Source: Cerrena zonata (lineage: Eukaryota > Basidiomycota > Agaricomycetes > Polyporales > Cerrenaceae). From it: 64,000 nucleotides of DNA. The position numbers and the translations under genes were made by a program. The DNA lies in contig JASBNA010000002.1 of assembly GCA_038087015.1 (NCBI GenBank), forward strand, positions 1,860,001 to 1,924,000. Direction: 5' to 3'. The notes beneath the pieces were generated by a model, which ran no database searches, was not told the DNA's origin, and saw only the letters and a program-made list of their open reading frames with translations. Below are positions 36,437-49,009 of this stretch, piece by piece (position 1 is the stretch's first letter; each line of letters begins with the position of its first letter).

Positions 36437-37319
36437 TTAGTACTGATTAGAGATACGGAACATAAACTGGAAACTATACTGCTTGGTATCAGGATCCCAA
36501 TGAGACCAGTTCCAGTAACCAGCATCGTCTGTTTCATCTTCGATTTCGCGTGCAGGTATGCGAAAAGCAATGGTCTCATATGGCTCAGCAGCAACCTACG
36601 GGAACGGTCAGTCACAGGAGCGTAACATGTGGACGAAACAATCAGCTTACGATGAGGTATTGGTATGCCTTGTTCGGTGGCTCCCTCTTTTGCTCCCAAG
36701 CGCTCATAAACCGTCTCCGAGGGACAATTTCAGACTTGATTTGTGGTAGATGTACCTGGACCATCATACCCTCCTTGCCTGTGTCACGGTCCCTCACCTT
36801 TGTTACTCGATAACCTGGTCTACCAATCTTTAGGAAGGATTTTGTTTGCACATTGCTTTGTGTGGGCGCAATCATCAGCTGCGTCTCTTTGAGATCCCTT
36901 GCTGCACGACGTGCAAGGTTAGTTTGATGCTTCTTTCCTTGAGTGTGTGCGAGGTAGGAGCCCTCATTTGTGTGGAGGGTAAGGCAGAGACGACATTCGA
37001 GAGAACCGAGATGGTTACGCAGAATATACGGGTCCTGCACTCTAGTGGTTGGTACAGTTTGTCTCGGAAGATGGGACGCGTGAACATACCTTTGCGAGAT
37101 CAATCGTCTCCAAAGCGAGCTTTCTGAGACGTTCCCTCCTGTCCACATTCGTCTCAGAAGCACCAGCGACACCACCACCACCAAACTTTGAACCAACTCG
37201 ATTCTGCCAAGGGTTGATTAGTATTCCTTACGGTGACCTATGTCGTGCACATACTTGATAATCTATTTGAAGAAGTTAGAAATACACATATGCTATATAA
37301 TCATGTGAGACTCACCCAT
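36437..37319 (-). CDS. SF3A2: Splicing factor 3A subunit 2 (SF3a66, Prp11)
   Basis: U2 snRNP protein needed for branch-site recognition. Exons 37319-37316 (4 nt), 37262-37255 (8 nt), 37203-37090, 37034-36651 and 36595-36437 give 222 residues in one frame. The two micro-exons spell ATG-G and AT-TAT-CAA, producing the invariant start MDYQNRVGSKFGGGG. Then ASETNVDRRERLRKLALE, the C2H2 matrin-type finger (LECRLCLTLHTNEGSYLAHTQGKKH), RRFMSAWEQ and, after the last intron, EPYETIAFRIPAREI with Trp-rich WNWSHWDPDTKQYSFQF. Length agrees with fungal orthologues. Divergent from RRP5. Confidence 0.95.
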
Positions 37320-37655
37320 GACCCGAGACGAAAAGACGGAGAGAACAGAAAGACGACGTGAACGACGTGAGTGTAGGGAGCAATTCACGAACTACCAAGC
37401 GCCCCTGCATCACTCGTCGATCACGTAAGCAGAATGATCGAGTGAGATCTACTTGCCGATCCCGTTTCAAAAATTCAATGTAAGTGGGGAACATTTGCTT
37501 CCTACTCCCTCACGCAGCCTGTAAAGGCTTGCAGTAACACACTACACAGATATATCATATACCTTGGATATCTGATAGCGCCAACAAAATTGCTCGTGGC
37601 TTGAAGGCTTTTCTTGCATTCCCCTCACCTTTCTCTACTAGAATCATAAATAACG
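37320..37655. promoter_or_regulatory. Divergent promoter between SF3A2 and RRP5
   Basis: 336 nt between two outward-facing ATGs, one for a splicing factor and one for a rRNA-processing factor. No clear TATA box. Confidence 0.55.
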
Positions 37656-40600
37656 ATGGCACCCACTACTAGCAAGAAGCGTGTTCTTGATGACGCCTCG
37701 ACACCTAGGCCGAAGAAAACTAAAGTTGACGACTCTTCAAAGAAGAGCAAGGTACCCAAACAAGACAAGCCTTTGCAACCTACCTCCAATCTCTTGACTG
37801 AGGATGTTGATTTCCCTCGTGGTGGTGGTACTAGCTTCACACCAGTGGAAGTGAAAGCAATTCGTGCAGAGGCTACTAAGGAGGCAGAGGATGAAATATT
37901 CCAGGTAATCACAAAATGTTAGACCTAGCTATACCACAATTAAACTGTGTATCACGCAGGACCAACAGGTAAAGCAAGCGAAACGTTCAAGACGAAAGTC
38001 TGAGGTCAAGACTGGAGAGAAGAAGGGCTCCAAGTCTGACTCAGGAGATGTTGTCCGAGTGGAACATCTCAACTACAAAGTGCGTCTGGCCTTTCAATAT
38101 GCAAAAACCTCGTTCTTATTTTGATTCTGTAGAAAATCGCGGCAGGAATGAAGCTACTTGCTCAAGTCGTTGTTGTCGAGCCATTAGCATTAATCGTCTC
38201 ACTCCCGAACCAACTTCTTGCACATATTCCCATCACAAATATCTCTTCCGAACTCACCACGCGACTCGAGACCATGGACGAGGACATGGACAAGGAGGAA
38301 GACGATGAGGAGGAAGAACCATCACAAGTTCCCGAGCTTCCAGAATTGTTCCATCCTGGCCAATTCGTTCGCGCCATCGTTTCTGCAGTACATGCACCCG
38401 GTGGTGGTGATGTCGTTGGCCTCAGCCGTGGTCGGGATGAACTACACAAAGGCAGTAGGAGAGTAGAGCTCAGTCTCATCCCGGAAAAGGTCAATGAGGG
38501 TGTTGTGAAACAAGACTTGAAACGGGGATTTGTGAGCATAATCGCAAAATTGACAGTGTGTTAAATTGACTAGGGCCATTTCTAGTGTTGTTCAGCCTCT
38601 ATAAAGAGCGTTGAGGACCATGGTTACATCCTGAACCTTGGCACGTCTGACATGTCTGGATTCCTCTCGTTCAAGGACTCAGAGAAGATTTCAGAACAAT
38701 CAGGTACTAAACTTCAGGTCGGAAGAATTTTAGATATCGTTATTTCGAAAGTTGCGGGCAACGGACGAACATGCAACGTTTCGCTCGACCCTGCAACTGT
38801 AAGGTCCTCAACGGTACGTTTCCCTTAATTAACACAAATAATCTAAAATTTATAATAATACGTATACACAGCTCACAGAAGTCACTAGCGTCACTTCATT
38901 ACTTCCTGGTGCTCTTGTCACTGGTCTCATTACTTCCATCCAACCTTCCGGTCTTAACCTCCAAATCCTTGGATATTTCCAGGGTACCATCGACCAATTC
39001 CACTTGCCCCCTGGAAATGTAGAAGACAACTTCACGGTCGGACAAAAGGTCAAGGCACGGATCCTCTACGATATCAGTCCGTCAACGCCTCCGAGGTTCG
39101 CCCTCTCCCTGGCCGATCACGTTGTTGCACTGACCAGCAAACGTGTTTCTGGTTCAGATGACGAGAGTAATGGCCCATTACTTCCGGAAGCGTACCCGGT
39201 AGGAACGATACTCGAGTCGGTTAAAGTTACCCGCGTCGAGACAGAGCGTGGTTTGATTGTGGAGGTTGCGCCTGGTCTGAACGGGTTTGTTCACGTAAGG
39301 ATTTAACTACTGTTGCTAAATCGAGTACTAACCTATCATTTCTATCTATCAGATATCTCAAACCTCTGACGATCACGTCCCAACACTATCGACCAACTCG
39401 GGACCCTGGAAAGTCGGCACAATTCACAGAGCCCGAGTGACAGGCTCTTATCCTCTCGATGGTCTATTACAACTTTCATTGAAGCCGTCTATCCTCGAGC
39501 AGAAATTCCTACAAGTTGGTGAAGTTCGAATTGGAGAAGTTCTCAAAGGAACCATCAAGAGGTTAACAGACTCTGCCCTATTTGTGTCAATATCTGGAAA
39601 CGTCGACGCTGTTATATGGCCGAACCATTATGCCGATATCGTGTTGAAACACCCTCAGAAACGGTTCAAGCCAGGAGGAAGTATCAGATGTCGTGTATGT
39701 ATTTTCTCGTCGATGTGTGGTTAGCTACTGACTTCTTTGTAGATCTTGGTTGTAGATCCTGAGCGTAAACGAATCGCACTTACGGCCAAGAAGACGCTCA
39801 TCGATTCTAAACATCCCATTATCACGAAGATTGGGGAGGCACAAATTGGCACCGTCACCCATGCAGTAGTATTCAAAGCATCGGACAAAAGCTTGCAGGT
39901 CGAGTTCTATAACAACTTGAAAGCAATCGTCCCTGCGAAGGAAGCCAGTGAGACCGCCGTAGGCTCTCTAGCGAGTGCTTTCCCTCCGGGCAAGATCGTT
40001 CAAGTTCGTATCGTTTCGTCGGACCCAGAATCCGGACGTATCGTTGCAAGTATACGACAAGCTTCGCCGAACTTCAAGTCTGCTATCACGGACATTAGTG
40101 ATGTCGAGATTGGTAACTCGGTCGAGGGTGTTATTGCTGAAGTTCAGAAGGATAAGGTCGTCATTACCCTTCGACCAACACAAGTCCGGGCTTTACTCTC
40201 CTTGAACAACTTGGCCAACAGACGAGGGGTTACAGTCTCACAGCTTCGAACCTCTCTCAAAGTGGGGCAAAAGCTTACTGACTTGGTCGTGACTTCTCGC
40301 AATTCTGAGAAGGGCTTTGTACTCGTTGCGACAAAGCCAAAAGACTCGCAGGTCCTCTCACAGAAGGGTGTAACAATTGACTCGATTCAAGTGGGCCAGC
40401 TCATTGGTGGACGGGTCCTTCGGCACATCAGACAAGGTGCTTTGATCAAGATCACCAATAATATCACAGGGACTCTGCATCCCACCGACGCCTCGGATGA
40501 CTATGAAGAGGGCAAGCCTTTCCCTGACCAAGGCGCCATTATTCAAGCTTCCGTTCTCTCTATCGACAAGGATAAGAAGCAATTGACCCTTTCTACCCGA

Positions 40601-42736
40601 CAATCTCACCTACACCCCGAAGAAGCAACCATCACTGACAAGGAGATTTCGAGTCTAGAGGACCTGAAAGCTGGCACGTCTGTCAGAGGATTCATCAAGA
40701 GCGTCGCAGAACATGGTCTGTATGTTATGCTTGGGCGTGGAATCGATGCTCGTGTCCAGATCAAAGAGCTCTTCGATGATGTAGGTCTGTTTCTATACAT
40801 AGTGTATATGTGGTACTCATCTCTGGGTAGTTCGTCAAAGACTGGAAGAGCCGGTTCTCGGCAAACCAGCTTGTCAAGGGTCGAATTGTCAGGTATGTTT
40901 GCAGAAAACTTCTTCGTTGGTTCACTGCTGACTCGCATGTTAGTGTTGATCTTGAAAAGAAGCAGGTCGAGATGTCCTTCCGTTCGGCAGATGCTAAGCC
41001 GACGCGCTCGACAATTCAAATTACCGACTTGACAGAAGGTGATAAAGTCAACGGCACAGTCAAGAAGATCGAGGACTATGGCATGTTCATCGAAATTGAT
41101 GGTTCAAAACTGCGCGGCCTTTGCCATAAATCCGAGGTATAATTTGCTAACAGGAGATTTTGCATTACATATCACTAACTTGCCTCGTAGCTTTCCGACA
41201 ACAAGGAAGCAGATGTCACAATGGCTCTTCGAAGTTTCAGAGAAGGAGATCGCGTGAAAGCTATCATTCTCTCTGTTGATACTGAGAAGCGGCGGATTTC
41301 ACTTGGTCTGAAGCCTTCCTATTTCGGAGAAGACCCACCTGAATCGGATGATGAAGAGCAACCATCTGCTGATGATGCTGACGAGCCATTGGGAGTTGTA
41401 GATGACGAAGATGAGGATGAGGAGCAGGTGGATGATGATTCTGATGAGGCACCTGGAGAGTCTAACGAAGAGGAGTCGGAAGACGACGATGGCATGGATG
41501 TCGACGCCGAATCTATCAGCGCTGATGCCAACCTTCAAGCTATTTTCTCCCCAAAACCATCGAAATCCGCAAAGAGTGCGAAAGCCTTCCGAAGGTGGCA
41601 CACTGGATCTTGGCGGAGGCTTCCAATGGTCTGTTGACAAGGATCAGGACGAGGAGATGGCAGACGCATCATCTTCAGAGGATGAAGGCGAGGATGGTCA
41701 GTCAGGGAAGAAGAAAAAGAAGAAACGCAAGCAAATTGAACAAGATCTTACCGCTGAAATGCATACGAAAACTCGAGAGTCAAATGCCGATTTCGAGCGA
41801 GTTCTCCTAGGATCACCGAACTCATCGTACCTCTGGATTCAGTACATGTCCTTCCAACTTCAACTCTCTGAGGTCGAAAAGGCTCGCGAGATTGCTCGAC
41901 GGGCTTTGAAGACCATCAGTTTCCGCGAAGAGCAGGAGAAACTCAACGTCTGGATTGCATTGCTCAATCTCGAGAATGTCTATGGTACGGAGGAGTCACT
42001 TGAAACTACATTCAAGGATGCTGCCAAGCACAACGATTCCAAGACCGTGCATCTACGTATGGCTTCGATCCTGGACGAGAGCGAGAAGTTCGAGGTACGT
42101 TCATTCGTATTGATTAAGGGCTAAACTGATAATCCTCTCAAACAGAAAACAGAGGAACAGTACAAACGAACGTGCAAGAAGTTCGGCTACAGCTCTAAGG
42201 TTTGGACCCTTTTCAGCGAGTACTACCTCAAACGTGGGCAACTGGAGGAGGCCAGGAAGTTGTTACCAAGAAGCTTACAGAGTTTGGAGAAGCGGAAGCG
42301 TATGTCTTCTTTTTCATGTTCCTTGCTTCGTACTCATGTGAGAATATAGACTTGAAGACCATCTCCAAGTTCGCTCAGCTGGAGTATAAGTTCGGTGATC
42401 CAGAGCGAGGCAAGACCATTTTCGAAGGAATTGTCGACTCACACTCGAAACGATGGGATCTCTGGTCAATATACATCGACATGCAAGCTGGCCAGGGTGA
42501 CATTGCGAACATCCGCAACCTTTTTGATCGTCTCCTAGCACTGAAGATGACCAGCCACAAAGCCAAGTAAGGATTACTCTGTTTTCTTTCATGCCCTTAC
42601 TATGTCTAATATCCAATTCAGGTCATTCTTCAAGAAGTGGCTCGAGCTTGAGCGTCGGATAGGCGATGAGGAGGGCGCCGCCAATGTCAAAACAAAAGCG
42701 ATAGAGTGGACGCAACGTGCTGCCAATAGTTCATAG
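37656..42736 (+). CDS. RRP5: rRNA biogenesis protein Rrp5 (PDCD11)
   Basis: Nucleolar scaffold for pre-rRNA cleavage at A0-A3, with S1 repeats that bind RNA and C-terminal HAT/TPR repeats. Exons 37656-37904, 37960-38079, 38133-38531, 38586-38813, 38872-39294, 39353-39694, 39743-40780, 40831-40892, 40944-41136, 41191-42094, 42146-42299, 42350-42566 and 42622-42736; about 1,480 residues once corrected. Visible: basic N-terminus ([15 protein letters not shown]), repeated S1 units ending in LSL/LTA motifs ([28 protein letters not shown]), acidic linker at 41340-41510, [15 protein letters not shown], and HAT repeats ([22 protein letters not shown]). One extra A at 41581-41583 breaks the frame just before [10 protein letters not shown]; removing it makes that exon a multiple of three. 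Confidence 0.94.
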
Positions 42737-42986
42737 TAGTGTAGTGTTCCTTCGCGCCTCCTCATCTGCTATTATTTCGTTAGGGACATCATCTATAGCT
42801 TTCGTCATTATCACAGTAAAGCGATTAATCCATTGAACATGGGTACATAGAGACTAAGAAAGCGACTGCGCGTACAAAAGAGAAGCAACAAGGGAACTGA
42901 ATTATATAGTAAGATATGCAAAAAAAACGAATGTGTGCGACAGATAACCGGAAGAAGGGTATATGAATGATAAATAAGGGCAAGAA

Positions 42987-45900
42987 TTACGGTCGTGAAC
43001 GGTTTCGATTATGTCCAAGGGGGCTCGATTCAAAATCAGCTATTGGTCGTCGACTGCTCATCGAACTGGCAAGTTGTCTTTGCCAATCGTCCAGCTCACT
43101 GGAAAGGTGCTCGAAAGCCATGGCGTTCTCAGAACTAGAAGTGCTCACACGACGTTCTGAGATGCCCGAGATAGGTCTCGCACCAAACGATGGTTGGTCG
43201 ACTTCGAGTAGCAGCCCAATTTTATGTGATAACTGTTCGTTTTCGCGCTTGAGACTGGTGTTTTCGTTACTCAGTTGTTCCAGTAAGGTTTCATCGTGAC
43301 CACCACGAGCAATGACGAGAGAATTCTGTAGTCGTTCGACGTCTTGCTCGAGTTCCTCGATACGAGATAATCTTTCATCAGATTCACGTTGGGAGGCAAT
43401 GACATTATCCCTCATATGCTCCAAATCTCGTTCGAGAGTGTCGATTCGCAAACGAAGCTCACGGTTGTCCCCATTGAGACGCTGCACCTGTCGTTGTGCA
43501 TCGATGAGTTGGTTCCGGAGGACTTCGTGAGCATCGCTAGACTCTGAAGACGGAGTACCTCGACCATTCAGAGCACGAATACGGGAGCCTGGGTCAGATC
43601 GTCCTTCGAGCTCGGACTGCAAGTTCTGGTTCAATGTTTTCTGCTTGGTAAGTTCATCCTTCATCTTCCTCATCATCTTCTCGGTTCCCCTAGATTCACT
43701 TACATGAGCATGGGGGGTTAGTAGTGAAATTGGAGCATACTTACTTGACATAGTGTACCGCTAACTGATAATCGTCTTCCAACTGCGCCAGCCGTGCCTT
43801 GTAAGTCGACTCGGTTTCCTCCAGCTTCTTCTCAGCCTCATGTGCACGAGTTTCGGCATTGACGTCTACGCCGTTTGGCTGAGGGGAGTTTTGCAACTGG
43901 ACGACTTCAGAAGTGAGTGATTCGACTCGGGCCTCGGCGTCGCGTTTCTGCTGGAGAACCTTCTGCAGATCGCGCTCGGTGCGTTGTTGAAGTCGAGTGG
44001 TCTCAGTGATTTGATCCTCGAGTTCCGCGATACGAGTAGGCGAGACTCTGCCACTCTTGAGGTCCTGGCCTTCGACGATGCCTTGTTCCGCAAGGTAGTT
44101 ACGCAACATATCGAGACGTACACCAAGGCTTGACTGCTCGTGGGTTCTATCCCGCAACTCGACTTCCTTGACGGCCAATTCCTTCCTGAGACGACCACTT
44201 TCGGCAAGAGAGCTCGAAAGCTGAGCACGCAAACCAACCATCTGGGACCGCAAGGCCAAACTGTCCAGTTCCAAATCGCGAATCTTCTGGCGTTCTCGAG
44301 AAAGTTCGGACTGAAGATCATCGGCACGACGACTCGTATCCTTGAGCATATCTCGGATACGAGTGATCTCTCCCTCCATAGCATGAACCTTCTCGGCATG
44401 ACCACGAGCAGCACGATCCTCGTCGCTCTTCAAATCCCGATGAGTATCGAGCAACTCACCCAGACTACCAGTGGTAAGAGCCCTAAAGTTATCAGCCTCC
44501 TCTCTCGACTTAGCCCAAGCATCTTCAAGTTCCACAATCCTCGCCCTCGCATTATCCACTTCTCCATTCCTCTGCTCAAGCTCACCTCGGAGCTCAGCAA
44601 TATCTCCCTCCAACTGTCCAATCTGCTCCTGAGCACGTTGGTACTTGGTATCGACCTCCTCGGCACGGCCAGAAGCCGTTTGTAATGCACTTCGAGCCTG
44701 CTCGAGAGCACGAACGTGCTGATCGCGTGTATGAGAAAGTTCATCAAACTGAGCCTGCAGCTTCATGTTGTCCGCCTCGATTTGCTCAATCGTCGATGCT
44801 TGGGTAAGGATCTTGTCGGACTGATCCCGGATAGTCGCTTCCATGGCGGAATGTCTCTCACGAAGAGAAGACTGTTGTTGAGCTGACCTATCGTGAGCCT
44901 CGGTCAACATATCAGCACGCTTGGACGCTTCCTCAGCCCGGGCTTCAGCCTGTTCGAACAAAGCGGTCTGCAGAGCAACCGATTCACTAAGTTCCTGGAA
45001 CTTGCGTTCTTGCTCGCCGCGGAATTCGTTGGCCATCGTCAGTTGACGTTCAAGCTCGACAATTCGGTCTCTGTCCAGACGCGAGGCTTCTGGCAGGGAA
45101 GACGCTTCGAGCGCCGCCAGCTTAGCACGGTAGTAAGCTGCTTCTTGCATGGCACTCGAGCGCATCTTCTCCGCTTCGCTAATACGGTCGGATGCTTGCT
45201 TAGCTTGTTCCACCACAGAAGCCTACAAAATCAAACATTAATACACCCCATTTAACAAGCAGTAATCATGACGTCGGCTGTCAAGTCAAAGCTTACCTGT
45301 AACTTAGCCTTGAGATGCTTCAAATTAATGACCATCTCCGAGATCTTCCTTCCGTCGATATCGTCGTCTTCCGCATTGGGACCCAACTCATCAGGATCAG
45401 CATACACAAATCCAGATCGAGTAGCTTTGGCCAATGCGGCCTTCATCCACGCTTCCTTCTTCTTCATTGCCTCTACCTCTACATCCTTGTCTCTCAACTC
45501 TCGGAGAAGATCACCAGCGACGTTCCCAGTCGATCCACCCTTGGTACCACCATGGGTGTAACCATTAGGTGCAGCTGAGGGGGTAGATTGTGCGTAATAG
45601 GTTCCCTGAGGAGATGCTGCGCGGCCGACGGTGCCGTTAACGCCGTTCATGTTCATGGCAGCGGCACCAGCCATACCAAGTGATTGGCCATAGTTTTCTC
45701 CAGGAGGTGAAGCAGCACGATTCGAGCTAAAGGCATTAGGACTTCTTGCTCTCTGGTCGGGCGAAACAGCTCGCTGATTGACAGCGGCATTCTGCGGACT
45801 CCTCTTCGAACTCTTCGCCATTCTCCCTGAGGGGCCCCTTGCCCTTCTCCTGGCTCGGCGACACAGCACGTTGAGCAGATCCGTTCGGTTTCCCTGAACG

Positions 45901-47951
45901 CATGCTAGTAGGGGATGCCATCTGACGGCGAACGTCTTCTGCATCAAGTCCTTGATCACCGACAGGAGAATTCGCGCGAACGCTGTTAGTTTGCTGAGGC
46001 GATGTGGGTCCGACCAATCTGACCCTGAGGCTGAACAGTTACCGACGATTTCCTAGCAGGGACCAGTGGGTGGTCCCGGCGGAGGAGCCTTGTTACCATC
46101 TGGGTATTTGATATGCTCTGTAAAGATTTGGATGGGAAGACAAAGATGTGAAAAAAAGGAAATGAGATGGAGATCATGAGAAGGTGACAAGTTGAGAAGC
46201 AACCATCTACGCACTGGTATCGAGAACGTGAACAAGGGTAGGATCTTCAGGTTTCGCAGGGTCTAGCGACTCGCCACCAAGACCTCCCAATACGAAACAC
46301 TCGGGTACCTACCGAGGCCATAGCATGGCCTGAACGGGCAGTCGGTGCTGGACCCATTTTCTGGAACATGTACCATCGTTGATCTAAACACAATGAAAAT
46401 GATGTCCGGAAGAACGTGAGAGCCAAACTTACTGGAAAGCTTGAATGCACCCAAGTCACCGAGATCCTTGCCATCCAGACCTCGTCCTCCGAATACATAC
46501 ATGACATCGTCCACCAAAGCGGCTGCGTGACCCTCTCGCGGTGAAGGAATAAAACCTATACAGTTCAACTCCGACCAAACCCGAGTCTGAGTATCGAAAC
46601 ACCCAGGTATCATTGTAATGGTATTGGCAGTCAGTTCCACCGAAACTAATTGGTCGGTTATTAGTATAAACGCCGAAAATGGCTGTGAGGCACGCTAATA
46701 CGCACAGAACAATCTTCTCTCCATACGAGACACAGATATGGCCTGTACGGGGCGCAGGTTTGGGCGAGCCCTCCGCGGGTTCGATATGCTCCCAAGCGGC
46801 TTTGAATCGCACTTAAGACATGTTAGGGTTGAGTTCGTTGAGTGTTCTAAAGTTAGCGAACGTACGGGTATTGAGGTCGAACATCCAGAGATCGTTCATG
46901 AACTCGCCATCCACCTGACCAGCAAACATGTAGAATTTAGAGCCAACCATCGTCACAGCATGACCATAACGTCCAACGGGGGTGGCACTCTGTGTAGGCA
47001 CCTTCGTCCACTCACGAGTGCCTAAAGTAGAGTCAGAGAATGAATGACGATGACGTTGACGCCATTACTCACCAAGATTAAGCAAATAGAGCGAATCGTC
47101 CTGCTTCTCCCCAGGCTTGTTATTCGCCTTGGTGTCTCCGCCCCATACTATCAATACACTGCCAACTATAGCACAGGCATGGCCGACACGGGGTGATGGG
47201 ATTTCACCAACCGTTTGTAAGAGGGTCGCAGACAAATCTCTTGTTGATAATAAATAGAGGTCATTCCGAACGCTCTCACGGACGAGACCACCAAAAAGGA
47301 AGAGTTCGCCAGTACTCGATGCTGTTGCAGGAAGTGCATGGCCATATCTTGGGAACGGAGAAGGAGACGGAGCGGTTGGTGGGGCAACACCAGGTGTTGG
47401 AAATGTAACAGGCGGTGGTAGTAGAAGACGACGTTGGGACCAAGGGAAAGCAGGTCGTTGTGCAGGCTGTCCCACTTTGCGATAATGGTTGGGCTTGAAG
47501 CGGAGTGGCACTTTGGGGAGAGCCACTGGCCAATTGCTGCGCTCCTGGTGCGGGAGACATAGTGCCATTAACGATGGGGCTCGCACCTCTGGCTTGTTGC
47601 CTCTGAGCAAGTTGAGCAGCTGCTGCAGGATTTGGGGCAACCGAAGGACTGGATCGACCATTGAGACCACTAATAGAAGGCGGCGAATAACGGAGGAGTG
47701 TCAAGGAAGCAATTGAGCATGATTAGCGGATAGTGTGCCAGCAAAAAGTGAGACAAGAAGACGAACCTGTCATAGCTCGTCTCTTTTGCTATCTGCTTCT
47801 GGGGCTGTTGTTGCTGAGGCGGCTGCTGTTGCTGTTGTTGGGGCTGGGACTGAGAGACCTGAGCGAGAGCAGCGCTTGGAGTATTTGCTACGGTGACTTG
47901 TGCATTGGATGGGGCTTGAGCATGTTGCTTCTTCCTTGAGAAGAAGGACAT
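42987..47951 (-). CDS. Tea1-like kelch-repeat and coiled-coil cell-polarity protein, with several frame breaks
   Basis: Resembles fission-yeast Tea1/yeast Kel1, which mark growing cell ends via microtubules. Start [14 protein letters not shown] at 47951, then a poly-Gln stretch, PWSQRRL, and six kelch repeats ([72 protein letters not shown]). After a Ser/Pro linker comes a long coiled coil (about 45920-42990, heptads such as [17 protein letters not shown]). Introns include 45223-45296 and 43699-43744. Six frame breaks, all apparent single-base insertions: 47471-47473, 46597-46599, 46295-46297, 46060-46062, 46014-46015 and 45831-45838. The strong conservation around each argues for sequence error, but a decaying gene is not excluded. 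Confidence 0.85.
47780..47860 (-). repeat. Poly-glutamine coding tract
   Basis: CAG/CAA repeats encode [16 protein letters not shown] in the N-terminus of the Tea1-like protein; likely length-variable. Confidence 0.75.
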
Positions 47952-49009
47952 TCTTCTGGATCTGCCTCCTAGAATGGACTGTATGATTACAGTTTGGCGG
48001 TGGTATGGGATTAAGGAAAGGAGAGCGAGAGAAGAAGGCGGGAGATGGCGAGAGCCAGACTGAGAGCGTCCTGGAGAAGCGAGAGCAAGTGGACTGGCCC
48101 TGCCGCAGACTCTGAGTCTCTCTCCCTCTTCCCGTGGCACTCGCCTTCCTCTCTCGGACACTCGCACATCCTCCCATTTTTCATTCTCCAATTTCCATTG
48201 TTCCACTGCCATCCTTTGCACATCTCTTGCTTTGCTTGCTGATCCCTCTTTTGCTTCCAACTTCCCTGCCATTCATGTCCATTTAGCACCTCACACTTTC
48301 ACTCTCTCCCGTTCCTGACTAGTACTGAGCATTTCCTGGCAGTCTCCTTGACAACCTCACGTTGCCCACTCATATCTCTTTCCGCTACCCACTCATTCTT
48401 CCTCCGTCCACAATCATCCTCCAATAGCTCGGCCGACCCCATTCACTTACGACAACTTTATTTCTATTCGTTCGGCTGCTCACACAATCCATCCATCACT
48501 CCCAGAGGCTCTGTCATTGTTCCCAACAAATGTCCTGCAAACATATAGATTGCTTCGACAGCAACTACCCATCACCGTCGATAGACATGATCCCTTAACT
48601 TTGTACCTGCTCCCCTCTCATATACATCTCTATGACCCATCGTCCGTGCTTCCCGGCCCGTCTGCATCACCAGTCCACTACCTTCAGGGTTATGTCCATT
48701 GCGGTAACGCCCTCCCAGGACAATTTCCAAGTCTCCTAATCCCTCTACTTCTTTGTCCCAATCATAACAATCCATGTGATCCCATCGGAATCCTCTTGAT
48801 GCACTATACCAACATTAGTACGCCTTGGTATGTACCCCTCGGATTCTGAAGGTTGACCGGTGATGAGGACAGCCCCATCAGCCCTAACGTTCTGTTACTT
48901 TCTTGTATCAGAATCTCGAAGTCACGGTCCTGAAACGGCCCTTTCCTGCGTGTTCCCTCTGCTTTGGATCAATAATCAAATCAAACCTTCCTCCTCGGCG
49001 GAGCGCCCC
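47952..49009. other. Intergenic stretch upstream of the Tea1-like gene
   Basis: About 1 kb with pyrimidine-rich sequence (48100-48500) that fits a long 5' leader. No gene recognised. Confidence 0.5.

Noticed and set aside
40600..41640. Minus-strand frames opposite RRP5, some Ser-rich
   Set aside because: Antisense shadows of the acidic RRP5 linker.
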